From positions 1-64,000 of the forward strand of contig NZ_NIHC01000007.1 in assembly GCF_002806945.1 (NCBI RefSeq): a stretch of DNA of 64,000 nt, read 5' to 3'. Made by a program: the position numbers and the translations under genes. Of this stretch, positions 42,426 to 52,500 are shown piece after piece. Source of the DNA: Marinobacter salexigens (GTDB lineage Bacteria; Pseudomonadota; Gammaproteobacteria; Pseudomonadales; Oleiphilaceae). The stretch's first letter is position 1. Every line of letters begins with the position of its first letter. A model generated the notes under the pieces. It did not search any database. It saw only the letters and a program-made list of their open reading frames with translations, and had not been told where the DNA came from.

Positions 42426-45241
42426 GGGCTTTCCGTTTGCTACTGCCGCTTTGTATGGTCTGTAGCCTGGCTAATGGGCAGGAGTCGTTTCGCGTTGAGT
42501 TGGGAAAAGATGGAGAAACCATTGCCGACATGCGCCCGGTATTTCTGAAGTTCGAAACCAGGCCGCTACCAGCGATTTCCCCCGCAGAAGTTGCCAGGCG
42601 CTATCAGAAGCTATTCAGCACAACGGATGAACCGTCTGTGCGAGTAGACGCCTTGAACCGCCTTACCAACATCCGTGATCGTTCCGGCCAGGACATAGGG
42701 TTTACATCCTCGCAAGAAGCAGAGGTGTATCAACAGGCCATCGAGAGCTATGAGTCTATTCTTGAGCGGGGCGCGTTCGGCGGTCGCCTGGACGAGCTTT
42801 TATATCAGATGGCCAAAGCCCATGCGCTTACCGGTCAAAACGATGCATCTGTAAAACGGCTGCAACAATTGGTGGGTCTTTATCCGAATTCACCGCTGGT
42901 GTCAGAGGCCAGGTTCCGAGTTGCAGAATCGGCGTTCTCTGCCGGTAACTACCTGGCGGCGGAGGCAGGCTATCGCAATCTTGTTGATGGAGATGGCAAT
43001 GCCGGCGATCTGAAAAACAAGGCACGTTACATGCTGGGTTGGGCCTTGTTCAAACAAGGGCCGCAAGCTTGGGACCGCGCGGGCAAGACCTTTGTTGCAG
43101 TATTGGATGAATCCCTGCCGGATACAGAGAGCCTCTATGGGATTTCTGAATCCAACGTGGATAGTATTGATGACACTCTTCGTGTTCTGGCACTGATGGC
43201 TAGCAGGCGGAACGGGGCGGAAACCCTGATGGCTTGGTTGCAGCCAGACCCCTTGCGCGCCTGGACACCTCTGGCGTTTGACCGCCTTGCCGACCTATAC
43301 GCAGTGCAGGGAAATACCGAAGCGAGTGTGGTGACCAACCGGGCATTTGCAACCTACTTCCCCGGGCATCCTCAGCGGGCGGGCTTTATGGCTCAGGTGA
43401 TTGAGGTATGGCACCGCGCGAACAAGCCAGATAAAGCCAGAGAAGCCATGGCAGACTATGTGGCTCTGTTTGATGATCAAGCCGATTACGCTGCTCTTGA
43501 CGAGGGCTACCGTAAAAAATGGCGAGAGTTCAGTCGCATTCTCGCGGATTTTGATTACTCAGAAGGCGCTTCCGGGGGCGAAAATGTTGTTCGTCATTAT
43601 CGGGCAGCAGCGGCCTACTATGAATCTTTGGCTAGTCGCAGTCCGGCCGCAGGAGAGATCTACCGTCTCGCCGGTGATGCCTGGTTACAGGCGAAAGCCT
43701 ACCCGGCTGCTCTTGAAAACTATCGGTTAGCCGCTTACGAAGTGCCAGGTTACGAACATACTGCCGATGCCGGATGGGCGGCCATTGCGCTGATCAGATC
43801 AGGTGTTAGTGGTGAGCTGGCGCCTTCAGATTATCAACCAGGCCTTGACGAACTGGCTGCCGAGACTGACCGTTTTACGGTGCAGCACAGCGCTGACGCC
43901 CGAGTGCCAGAGTTGCTGGCCTATGTGGCCGCCCGCTGGCTTGATGCAGGTAATCATGAGCAGGCTTTGAACTACGCTGTGCAGGCCGTTACCCACCAAC
44001 AGGCCGGGCCCGAAATACGCTACGCTGGGTGGTTGGCCACAGCCCAGGTGCGTCAAAAACTGTCGGAATATGGACTCGCCGAAAGAGCCTGGCGTGAGGC
44101 GCTGGCACTGGCTGCCAGTGAATCCGCAACGCTTGCCATGGAACAGGAGATGCCAGGCCTGCAACAGCAGCTTGCCATCGCCATCTATCGCCAGGGCGAG
44201 CAGGCAGCCGGAGCAGGTAAGTCTGCGATAGCTGTAGCCCATTTTCAGCGTATAGAGACAGTATTACCTGGCTCGGAAACGGCGATAAAGGGGCGCTTTG
44301 ATGCAGCGAATACTTTACTCTGGGCGTCACAATGGCAGCCGGCAATTAACGAGTTAAACCGCTTTCGGACAGACTACGGAAGCCACGCACTGGCTGCGGA
44401 TATCAGCGAAAAACTTGTCTATGCCTACACCTCCTCGGGCCAGCCAGTGCGCGCAGCAGGAGAGCTGATGGATATGGCAGATGCGCTCGGAACCAAACTA
44501 GCCACAGATAGTGAAAATGCCATGGGCTACCGGTTGCGGGCTGCTGAACTCTTCCATGCTGCGGGGGTAACAGATCAGCGTAATGCCATTTATAAGCGCT
44601 ACCTCGCCGCAGGCCCGGTAGCCACGACGGCTGATGATCATATCCGCATGCAGACCATGCGCCAGCGATTAACAGAAACGGATAATCGCCAGGCGCAGTG
44701 GCGTGCCGACATGGTGTCGGCGGAGCTCGGCAGTCGTTGGCACTCAGAACAAACCTTGCAGTGGGCGGCAAGGGCAGCGCTCGATTTAGGTATCGGAGCA
44801 GCGACTGAATTTGCTGACATCAAGCTTGATGTTCCCCTTGAGAAATCACTGGCCCGAAAGCAACTGGCCATGGAAAAAGCCCAGATCAGTTTCCGCAATG
44901 CCGAATCCCTGGGTGGCGCTGTGGTGCTACCCGAATCTCTCTATCACCGCGCTGAGCTTCAACGGATTATGGCAAACGACCTTATGGCTTCCACTGCGCC
45001 AGACGAGCTGAATGAGCTGGAGCAGATGCAATACTCCATGCTGCTGGAAGAAGAAGCCTATCCGTTTGAAGAACGTGCGATCGCCCTGCACTCGAAAAAC
45101 CATCAAAGCATTGCGACTAGCGGCTTTAATATCTGGGTAGAAAAAAGTATGGGTGTTCTGGCACAACTGCACCCCGGGCGTTATAAGCGGCCTTTGCGTT
45201 GGATGAGTGTTGCAGTTGAGGGAGGTAATGACGGTGCCTGA
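42422..45241 (+). CDS. large periplasmic TPR-repeat protein
   Basis: A 939-aa exported protein: signal peptide 1-20 (RAFRLLLPLCMVCSLANG), then tandem TPR-like repeats over almost the whole length, for example YQMAKAHALTGQNDASVKRLQQL and IYRLAGDAWLQAKAYPAALENYR. It has no lipobox and no membrane helix after the signal peptide. The ATG overlaps the preceding stop by 4 nt, and the last codons carry the ribosome binding site of the next gene. Function is unknown; such proteins often scaffold envelope machines. Confidence 0.78.
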   Translation: MRAFRLLLPLCMVCSLANGQESFRVELGKDGETIADMRPVFLKFETRPLPAISPAEVARRYQKLFSTTDEPSVRVDALNRLTNIRDRSGQDIGFTSSQEAEVYQQAIESYESILERGAFGGRLDELLYQMAKAHALTGQNDASVKRLQQLVGLYPNSPLVSEARFRVAESAFSAGNYLAAEAGYRNLVDGDGNAGDLKNKARYMLGWALFKQGPQAWDRAGKTFVAVLDESLPDTESLYGISESNVDSIDDTLRVLALMASRRNGAETLMAWLQPDPLRAWTPLAFDRLADLYAVQGNTEASVVTNRAFATYFPGHPQRAGFMAQVIEVWHRANKPDKAREAMADYVALFDDQADYAALDEGYRKKWREFSRILADFDYSEGASGGENVVRHYRAAAAYYESLASRSPAAGEIYRLAGDAWLQAKAYPAALENYRLAAYEVPGYEHTADAGWAAIALIRSGVSGELAPSDYQPGLDELAAETDRFTVQHSADARVPELLAYVAARWLDAGNHEQALNYAVQAVTHQQAGPEIRYAGWLATAQVRQKLSEYGLAERAWREALALAASESATLAMEQEMPGLQQQLAIAIYRQGEQAAGAGKSAIAVAHFQRIETVLPGSETAIKGRFDAANTLLWASQWQPAINELNRFRTDYGSHALAADISEKLVYAYTSSGQPVRAAGELMDMADALGTKLATDSENAMGYRLRAAELFHAAGVTDQRNAIYKRYLAAGPVATTADDHIRMQTMRQRLTETDNRQAQWRADMVSAELGSRWHSEQTLQWAARAALDLGIGAATEFADIKLDVPLEKSLARKQLAMEKAQISFRNAESLGGAVVLPESLYHRAELQRIMANDLMASTAPDELNELEQMQYSMLLEEEAYPFEERAIALHSKNHQSIATSGFNIWVEKSMGVLAQLHPGRYKRPLRWMSVAVEGGNDGA

Positions 45242-45728
45242 ACAGAGCAACTCCCAGAGCTGGCTTGGTGCCCGCTGCATTTTGTTATTCGCTGCAGCAT
45301 TGCTTGCCGGCTGCGCAACCAAACCCATGGCACCTGCCAAACAGCCATCAGTACTTGATCCGCAGCAGGCTCAAATACATGTGCAAGAGGGTTCCAATGC
45401 CTATGAGCGGGGTGATGTTTCCGGGGCAATCGAGGCTTGGACTTTGGCGGTTGATCTCAACCCGGCGGATGCTGTAACGGTCAACAACCTTGCCCTGCTT
45501 CTCAAGCAAAAGAATCGCTTTAACGAAGCAGCGCAATTGCTGGAAAGCGGGCTTGAGCATGCAGCGGATGTTGCAGACCTGCATTACAACCTGGCGGTTA
45601 TTTCCGAACTCTATTTGCTGGAGCTGGATAGGGCACTTACACACTACCAGCGCTATCAAGCGCTTTCAGAAAGCGAGGACAAAAAGGTAGCGGGATGGAT
45701 TGCGGATCTTGAAAGGAGGCTGGATTAA
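45234..45728 (+). CDS. small TPR lipoprotein
   Basis: A 164-aa lipoprotein with lipobox LLAGC (Cys27) and three TPR units (about 45-150). I choose the GTG at 45234 because GGAGG lies exactly 8 nt upstream and it overlaps the preceding stop (GTGCCTGA); the ATG at 45228 is only 2 nt from the GGAGG. The mature protein should sit at the outer membrane facing the periplasm. It is part of the same operon. Confidence 0.8.
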   Translation: MPEQSNSQSWLGARCILLFAAALLAGCATKPMAPAKQPSVLDPQQAQIHVQEGSNAYERGDVSGAIEAWTLAVDLNPADAVTVNNLALLLKQKNRFNEAAQLLESGLEHAADVADLHYNLAVISELYLLELDRALTHYQRYQALSESEDKKVAGWIADLERRLD

Positions 45729-46106
45729 ATGAAGAGCAAGGTTCCCCGGTTGGCTAGCCGAATTGTCCGGTTTGGCATGTTGAGCATATTTGCATTTATT
45801 TCACCCGTTTTATGGGCGGCTTCAGCCTCTGACAGTGCAGAGCAGGCAGAGAATGCCGGAAGTAATACATTGGCGCGCCTGAGTATAGAAGGTATTTCTG
45901 CCAATGTTGGTGAAGATGAGCCACGGGTACTCACTATTTTGCCATGGCGGGCGCCTACCTTGCCGCGCAGGCCTCGGGCGGAGCTGGAAAGCAGTGCACC
46001 GGAATTGCTAGAGCCACTGGATCCTCTTGTGCTCGAGCGGCATCGTTCCTTCCGGCAAAGCCTCGGTGTTGCCAGCCAGGGCGGACAACCAGGGGCGCGG
46101 CGATGA
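45729..46106 (+). CDS. small exported protein of unknown function
   Basis: A 125-aa protein starting directly after the preceding stop. It has a signal peptide (about 1-31, FGMLSIFAFISPVLWAAS) and a Pro/Arg-rich C-terminal half. I recognise no family. Its stop overlaps the next start by ATGA, so it is a full member of the operon rather than an artefact. Confidence 0.7.
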   Translation: MKSKVPRLASRIVRFGMLSIFAFISPVLWAASASDSAEQAENAGSNTLARLSIEGISANVGEDEPRVLTILPWRAPTLPRRPRAELESSAPELLEPLDPLVLERHRSFRQSLGVASQGGQPGARR

Positions 46107-47146
46107 CAGCTATGAACGCTATGCCTGCCAGCAGCAGCTTTGGTCTGCAGGGTGATTTAGCCAATGCCGCTTTGTCTTCATTGTCGTGGAGTCCGGAAGA
46201 AGGGGAGGGCCGGCGTTTAACTATTATCACTGTGGTGGCCCTGCTGCTGTTTGTGCCCCTTGCACTGGTAATCCCCGCAATGGAGGTTCCGGAGCCTTCC
46301 CGGGAAAAGGCTGAAACCGTTCCTCCCCAGCTTGCAAAGCTTCTGGTGGCCCCGAAAGTTATCGAAAAACCCGATCCGATGCCCCTTGAAGACATTGTGC
46401 CGCCAGAACCCAAGCCAGAACCCAAGCTAGAACCGGTGCCTGTAAAACCGGAGCCAATCCCTGCGCCAGCAGTTGTAAAACCGGTTGTTCAGCCCGTGCC
46501 TGTCCCGCAGCCGACAAAAGCCGTCAACCAAAGTGTGGAGCAAGCGCGTGAGAAGGCGTCTCGATCAGGCCTCTTGGGCATGAGAGATCGTCTGGCTTCC
46601 ATGCGCCAAGAAGAACCCCAGGCCGCACCGGTTATACAGGCGAATACGGGTAATGTAGCTGTCACCAGAAGTGGTACTGATGTCGACGCGCAGCCGGGCG
46701 AAGGTGCACTGAAAAACAGCGGCGGCGTGAAAGATGTGCAAGCCCCACAGGTTGAAGTAGCGGTCGCCGGTCACGATGTAAGGAAGCTGGAGGCCACGCC
46801 GCAGCCGGCACCAGCCGTGGCTCACGCCCCGGCACCTAAGCAGAAGGCCTCAGCTGGTGAGCGGGCAATGAGTAACATTCGCCAAGTGTTTGATTCGGGC
46901 AAAACCGCGCTTTATTCACTCTACCAAAGAGAGTTAAGGCAGGATCCTGCCTTGGCTGGAAAGGTTCTGTTGGAGTTGGTGATAGAGCCAGACGGCTCAG
47001 TGTCTGCATGCAAGGTGGTGAGCTCCGAGCTTGCGAACCCAATGCTGGAACAGAAAATTGCAATGCGGGTGCGCCTGTTCAATTTTGGAGCGGATAATGT
47101 TGAAGCCCGGAAGGTGAGGTTTCCCATAGATTTTCTTCCGGGCTAA
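46103..47146 (+). CDS. AgmX/PglI C-terminal domain (TonB-like) energy transducer
   Basis: A 347-aa inner-membrane protein with one N-terminal helix (about 39-60), a Pro/Lys/Glu-rich periplasm-spanning linker (about 75-150, KPEPIPAPAVVKP), and a C-terminal domain (about 260-347). That domain contains VLLELVIEPDGSVSACKVVSSELANP, the AgmX/PglI signature related to TonB. Such proteins transmit proton-motive force from an ExbB/ExbD or AglRQS motor across the envelope. No motor gene is found in this operon, so it may use one encoded elsewhere. The start ATG overlaps the preceding stop; a longer frame from 45944 is inside the previous gene. Confidence 0.85.
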   Translation: MTAMNAMPASSSFGLQGDLANAALSSLSWSPEEGEGRRLTIITVVALLLFVPLALVIPAMEVPEPSREKAETVPPQLAKLLVAPKVIEKPDPMPLEDIVPPEPKPEPKLEPVPVKPEPIPAPAVVKPVVQPVPVPQPTKAVNQSVEQAREKASRSGLLGMRDRLASMRQEEPQAAPVIQANTGNVAVTRSGTDVDAQPGEGALKNSGGVKDVQAPQVEVAVAGHDVRKLEATPQPAPAVAHAPAPKQKASAGERAMSNIRQVFDSGKTALYSLYQRELRQDPALAGKVLLELVIEPDGSVSACKVVSSELANPMLEQKIAMRVRLFNFGADNVEARKVRFPIDFLPG

Positions 47147-47163
47147 GTCAGCTTTGCCGGGTG

Positions 47164-47655
47164 TCAATCGTAGCCTTCTATGTTGATATTCGGCAGCGCC
47201 GGTTTGTAAAGGTTGACTGTTTCTGTGGGCGCAATCACCTTGGCTTCTCCAGTTACCACCTTCTGGTTGTTCTGGTTAATCACATCACACTGGAACACCA
47301 CCCGGTTTTTTGGCTCTTTTCTCAAAACTGTAAGGTTTACAGTGAGGGTATCCTCAAGCTTTACCGGGCGCTTGAATGAAAGAGTCTGGTCCAGGTAAAT
47401 GGTGCCAGGGCCGGGCATAACTGTTGCCAAGGCTGCTGAAATCAACGATCCACTCCACATACCATGGGCGATTCGTTCCCCGAACATGGAATTTGCGGCA
47501 AACTCCGGGTCCAGATGAACCGGGTTGCAGTCCCCGGATACAGCCGCAAACAGCACCAGTTCCTTTTCAGTCAGGGTCCGTGCAAATGTTGCCGTGTCTC
47601 CCTCGTTTAGTTCTTCATAAGTTACATTCTCAAGCGTATCAAAGCTGTCGTTCAT
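47164..47655 (-). CDS. MaoC-family (R)-enoyl-CoA hydratase
   Basis: A 163-aa hot-dog-fold enzyme that hydrates enoyl-CoA, with the catalytic Asp/His in FAAVSGDCNPVHLDP and the HGMWSGSLIS motif. The length fits the PhaJ-type single-domain hydratases that link beta-oxidation to polyhydroxyalkanoate or fatty acid synthesis. I start at 47655, where GGAG lies 6 nt upstream. It is divergent from fadD, which suits shared control of fatty-acid use, and convergent with the AgmX-like gene (17-bp gap). Confidence 0.88.
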   Translation of the reverse strand: MNDSFDTLENVTYEELNEGDTATFARTLTEKELVLFAAVSGDCNPVHLDPEFAANSMFGERIAHGMWSGSLISAALATVMPGPGTIYLDQTLSFKRPVKLEDTLTVNLTVLRKEPKNRVVFQCDVINQNNQKVVTGEAKVIAPTETVNLYKPALPNINIEGYD

Positions 47656-47840
47656 TCTGTGCTCCATGCTCAGGGTGTGTGGGTGCTAGCATTTCTTGTT
47701 ATTTTCCGAAACTACCTCATTGGTAGCAAAACTGCTATTCTCTCCCCAAATTTTTGAGGCTGATACTTTTGTCGAGTTGATTAATATTTCACTCGATATC
47801 TGCGAATCATTATAAAAGAAGCGCCAGACAGGAGAAGGTG

Positions 47841-49520
47841 ATGGATTTTGAGAAGTTCTATCAGGACAAATACCCTGCAAGTGTTCCCCGCGAGGTGGAC
47901 CTGAATAAATACACCAGCATGGTGGACGTGTTTGAGCAGGCGGTTAAGAGATTCGCGGATCGTCCTGCCTTCACTGCTGTTGGAAAGACTCTCACCTATC
48001 GTGACCTGGATACCCAAACACGCAACTTTGCCGCCTGGCTGCAAAACAAAACCGATCTGAAGCCCGGCGATCGTATTGCCGTGCAAATGCCTAACCTGAC
48101 TCAGTATCCGGTTGTGGTGTTCGGCGCCATGCGTGCCGGCCTGATTGTCGTTAATACCAACCCGCTGTACACCACCCGCGAGATGGAACATCAGTTCAAC
48201 GATTCTGGTGCCAAAGCATTAGTTGTGCTTGCCAATATGGCGGAAAACGCCGAAAAAGTGTTGCCTCACACCGGCATTGAGCACGTAATTGTGACTGAAA
48301 TTGCTGACATGCATTCGCCTTTAAAGCGCACGCTGATGAATGCAGCAGTCAAGCACATCAAGAAGATGGTGCCACCGTTCAATATTCCCCAGGCGCACAA
48401 ACTGCCAGCTGTTCTCAGTGCTGGTGCCCGGGAGAAGTTTACTCCGGTTCAAGCCAAGCAAGATGACATTGCTGTGCTTCAGTACACTGGTGGTACAACG
48501 GGTGTAGCCAAGGGTGCCATGCTCACCCACAGCAACCTGGTGGCAAACCTGCTGCAGGTTCGCCCAATGTTGGAAAACACCGTAGTAGAGGGACAAGAGA
48601 CGATCATTGCGCCTCTGCCTCTGTACCACATCTACTCCTTCACGCTGAACTGCGGCATTATGCTTGAGGCCGGTGGCCACAACATTCTGATCCCGAACCC
48701 GCGCGATATTCCGGGCTTTGTGAAAGAACTCAAAAACCACAAGTTCACCGCCTTCCTGGGTCTCAACACATTGTTCGTTGCTCTGTGCAATAACGAGGAA
48801 TTCCAGGATCTGGATTTCAGCAGCCTCAAGCTCACGTCTTCTGGCGGCATGGCACTGACCAGCGACACGGCAAAAATGTGGGAGCGCGTAACAGGTTGCC
48901 CAATCTCTGAAGGTTACGGCATGACCGAAACCTCGCCAGTTGTCACCTTCAACCCGCGCAGTGCCATTCAGCTGGGCACCATCGGCCTGCCTGTGCCGTC
49001 CACTATGGTTAAAACCATTGATGAAGACGGCAATAAAACCAATCTGGGTGAAGCAGGTGAGCTTTGCGTCAAAGGCCCGCAGGTAATGCGCGGTTACTGG
49101 CAGCGCCCGGAGGATACCCGGAAATCTTTCACTGAAGACGGCTATATCCAGACCGGAGACATTGCCGTGATTCAGGAAGACGGCTACATCCGTATTGTGG
49201 ACCGTAAGAAAGATATGATTATTGTCTCCGGGTTTAACGTGTACCCGAACGAAATTGAAGATGTGGTAAGCAGCCATCCAAAAGTGGTTGAGTGTGCAGC
49301 GGTCGGTGTTCCCGATGCCAAGAGCGGAGAGGCGGTGAAGGTTTACCTGGTTGCTTCAGCGGAGGGCGTCACTGAAAACGAACTGAAAGAGTTCTGTCGT
49401 GAGCGTTTAACGGCCTACAAAGTGCCTCGCTTCTTTGAATTCCGCACTGAGTTGCCAAAAACCAACGTGGGCAAGATCCTGCGCCGTGAGCTGCGCGACG
49501 AACCGGGTAACAAGCAATAA
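47841..49520 (+). CDS. fadD: long-chain-fatty-acid-CoA ligase
   Basis: A 559-aa adenylate-forming ligase that converts fatty acids to acyl-CoA at the inner membrane. It has LQYTGGTTGVAKGAML (P-loop), GYGMTETSP, and IVDRKKDMIIVSGFNVYPNEIE (hinge and lid). Length and motifs match FadD. GGAG 6 nt before the ATG at 47841 supports the start; a GTG directly upstream is less likely. hrpA follows after 2 nt. Confidence 0.93.
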   Translation: MDFEKFYQDKYPASVPREVDLNKYTSMVDVFEQAVKRFADRPAFTAVGKTLTYRDLDTQTRNFAAWLQNKTDLKPGDRIAVQMPNLTQYPVVVFGAMRAGLIVVNTNPLYTTREMEHQFNDSGAKALVVLANMAENAEKVLPHTGIEHVIVTEIADMHSPLKRTLMNAAVKHIKKMVPPFNIPQAHKLPAVLSAGAREKFTPVQAKQDDIAVLQYTGGTTGVAKGAMLTHSNLVANLLQVRPMLENTVVEGQETIIAPLPLYHIYSFTLNCGIMLEAGGHNILIPNPRDIPGFVKELKNHKFTAFLGLNTLFVALCNNEEFQDLDFSSLKLTSSGGMALTSDTAKMWERVTGCPISEGYGMTETSPVVTFNPRSAIQLGTIGLPVPSTMVKTIDEDGNKTNLGEAGELCVKGPQVMRGYWQRPEDTRKSFTEDGYIQTGDIAVIQEDGYIRIVDRKKDMIIVSGFNVYPNEIEDVVSSHPKVVECAAVGVPDAKSGEAVKVYLVASAEGVTENELKEFCRERLTAYKVPRFFEFRTELPKTNVGKILRRELRDEPGNKQ

Positions 49521-49522
49521 CG

Positions 49523-52500
49523 GTGACTTCGCAAGCTGATATCCGGGCGGCCCTGCACAAACCGATCAGTTTTCCGGCAGGGTTGCCGGTTTCTGATCGC
49601 GTGGATGACATCCGCCAAGCGATTGAAAACCACCAGGTTATCATCGTTGCAGGCGAAACCGGCTCCGGAAAAACCACCCAGATCCCCAAGATCTGTATGA
49701 GCATGGGCCGCGGCATTCGCGGCCTCATTGGTCATACCCAGCCAAGGCGTATTGCCGCTCGCAGTGTCGCAGCTCGTATTGCCGATGAGCTGGGCGAGCA
49801 GGTGGGCCATCAGATTGGCTATCAGGTGCGCTTTACCGACAACACTTCTGAGCAAACCCGTGTCAAAGTCATGACCGACGGGATTCTGCTGGCGGAGGTG
49901 CAACACGATCGTTTTCTCAAGCGTTACGATACCCTGATTATTGATGAGGCCCACGAGCGCAGCCTGAACATCGATTTTTTGCTGGGCTATCTCAAGCAAC
50001 TTCTCCCCAAACGCCCTGATCTCAAGGTCATCATCACCTCGGCGACCATTGAAGTTGAACGATTCAGCGAGTTTTTCCACAGCGCGCCCGTGCTGGAAGT
50101 CAGTGGCCGAACCTTTCCCGTGGACATCCGCTATCGCCCCTTGACCGGAGATGAAGACGATCGCGACCAGGGCTGGAACGACGGTGTTCTGGCGGTGATG
50201 GATGAAATTGAGCAGCATGAGCGCAGTGCAAAACTGCCACCGGGGGACGTGCTGATATTCCTGCCAGGGGAGCGGGAGATTCGCAACCTGAGCAAAATGC
50301 TGCGACATGCAGAACTAAGGCACACAGAAGTGCTGCCCCTGTATTCCCGGTTAAGCAACCGGGAACAGAACCGGGTATTCCAAAGCCATCGTGGCCGGCG
50401 AATCGTGCTCTCTACCAACGTGGCTGAAACTTCGCTGACGGTGCCAGGCATTCGCTACGTTATAGATACGGGCGTGGCACGGCTTAGCCGATACAGTGTC
50501 CGCTCAAAAATTCAACGCCTGCCCATTGAGCCTGTGTCCCAGGCCAGTGCCAACCAGCGGGCAGGGCGCTGTGGCCGGGTGGCGCCGGGTATTTGTTTTC
50601 GCCTGTACGACGAGGCCGACTTCCTTAATCGGCCGGAATACACAGATCCCGAAATCCTGCGCACCAATCTGGCGGCCGTTATTTTGCAAATGGCTACTTC
50701 AGGGCTCGGTGAAATTCGCCACTTCCCGTTTATAGAGGCGCCCGATAAGCGCCTGATTAACGATGGCTATAAACTGCTGGAAGAACTCAGCGCGGTGGAC
50801 GGCAAGCGCAGGGTTACAAAGCTCGGTCGTACCATGTCGAAGCTGCCGCTGGACCCCCGCCTTGCGCGGATGCTGGTAACAGCTGCAGACCACAGAAGTC
50901 TGGCAGAGACCCTGGTTATTATTGCGGGGATAACCGTTCAGGACCCCAGAGAGCGCCCCCAGGACAAACAGCAAGCCGCAGATCAGGCCCACGCTCCGTT
51001 CAATGACAAGGAATCCGATTTTGTCACCCTGCTCAACATCTGGAATTTTTACGAAGAGCAGCGCCAGGAACTGTCTCAGAACCAACTGAAAAAGTTGTGC
51101 CAGAAGAACTTCCTGAGCTGGATGCGCATGCGTGAGTGGCGCGACATTCACCGCCAGCTTACCTTGATTTGCCGTGAGCAGAAGCTGTCTTTTAACAAAG
51201 AGCCTGCATCCTACGCGGCTCTACACAAGGCCATTCTGGCAGGGCTACTAGGGCAAGTAGCCACAAAGGTAGAGAAAAAAGAATACCTTGCCACTCGTAA
51301 TCGCAAAGTGATGATTTTTCCCGGATCGAAAGTGTCCAAAACCGGGCCCAAATGGATTGTGGCCACAGAAATTGTGGAAACCAGCCGGGTGTTTGCCCGT
51401 ATGGTGGCGGCCATTCAGCCAGAATGGATAGAGCCTTTGGCCGGGCACGTGGTGAAGCGACATTATTTTGAGCCACACTGGCAGCAGAAACGAGCCCAGG
51501 TAATGGGGTTTGAGAAGATTACCCTTTACGGCTTGGATGTGGTGCCAAAACGGCCCATTGCCTTCAGCAAAATAGACCCGGTTGAGTGCCGCAACCTGTT
51601 TATACGCCATGCCCTGGTGGAAGGTGATTACCGGTCGAAAGCGCCGTTTATCAGTCGCAATCGCGACATGCTGGTAAGCGTTGAAGCTTTGGAGAACAAA
51701 ACCAGACGCCGGGATCTGTTGGTTGACGACGAGGTGTTAGTCAGTTTTTACGATGAGCGCTTGCCTGCGGGCATTGTCAGCGGTCGCCATTTTGAGAACT
51801 GGTGGAAGAGTCTTGGCGCAGAAGAGCTTCGCAATATGGAACTGACTGAAGCCGACGTGCTTCAACGGCCGGTTGATGCTCAAGCTGCCGATTTGTACCC
51901 GGATTTTCTGGAGTGGGAAGGGGTTCGTTACCCGCTCAGTTATGAATTTGAACCCACTAGCGAGCGTGACGGCGTTACGCTTCAGGTGCCTCTCATGGCG
52001 CTTCGCCAGATTCCGTCCCGGCGACTGGAATGGCTTGTGCCAGGGCTGCTTCGGGAAAAATGCATAGCTCTGGTGAAGGGCCTGCCAAAAGCGCTGCGAC
52101 GCAATTTCGTTCCGGTGCCGGATTTTGTCGATGCCGCCGTTGCCAATCTGCAGCCATCCAACGAGCCTTTGGCGCTTCAGCTGGGTGAGCAGTTGCGCCG
52201 AATGACCGGAGTGCGCATTGACCCTGAAGCCTGGCCAAGGGATGAGCTGCCGCGCCATCTGCGAATGAATCTCAGGGTTTTAGGGGATGGCGGCAAAGTC
52301 ATAGCGGAAAGCCGTGAGGCCGCCGAGTTACAGGATCAACTCGAAGGGCGGGCGGAAGCCGCACTTGCGTCTGCAACCAGGGAAAGCGAAGACCAGGAGC
52401 CGGCGGGAGAGTACACCGATTGGGAATTTGGCGAGCTTCCGAAGCAGGTTCAAACCGAAAAGGGCGGCATGCAGATTACGGTTTTCCCGGCACTTGAGGA

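Noticed and set aside
48321..49277. 318-codon open frame antisense to fadD
   Set aside because: It is a shadow of fadD, which has all ligase motifs.
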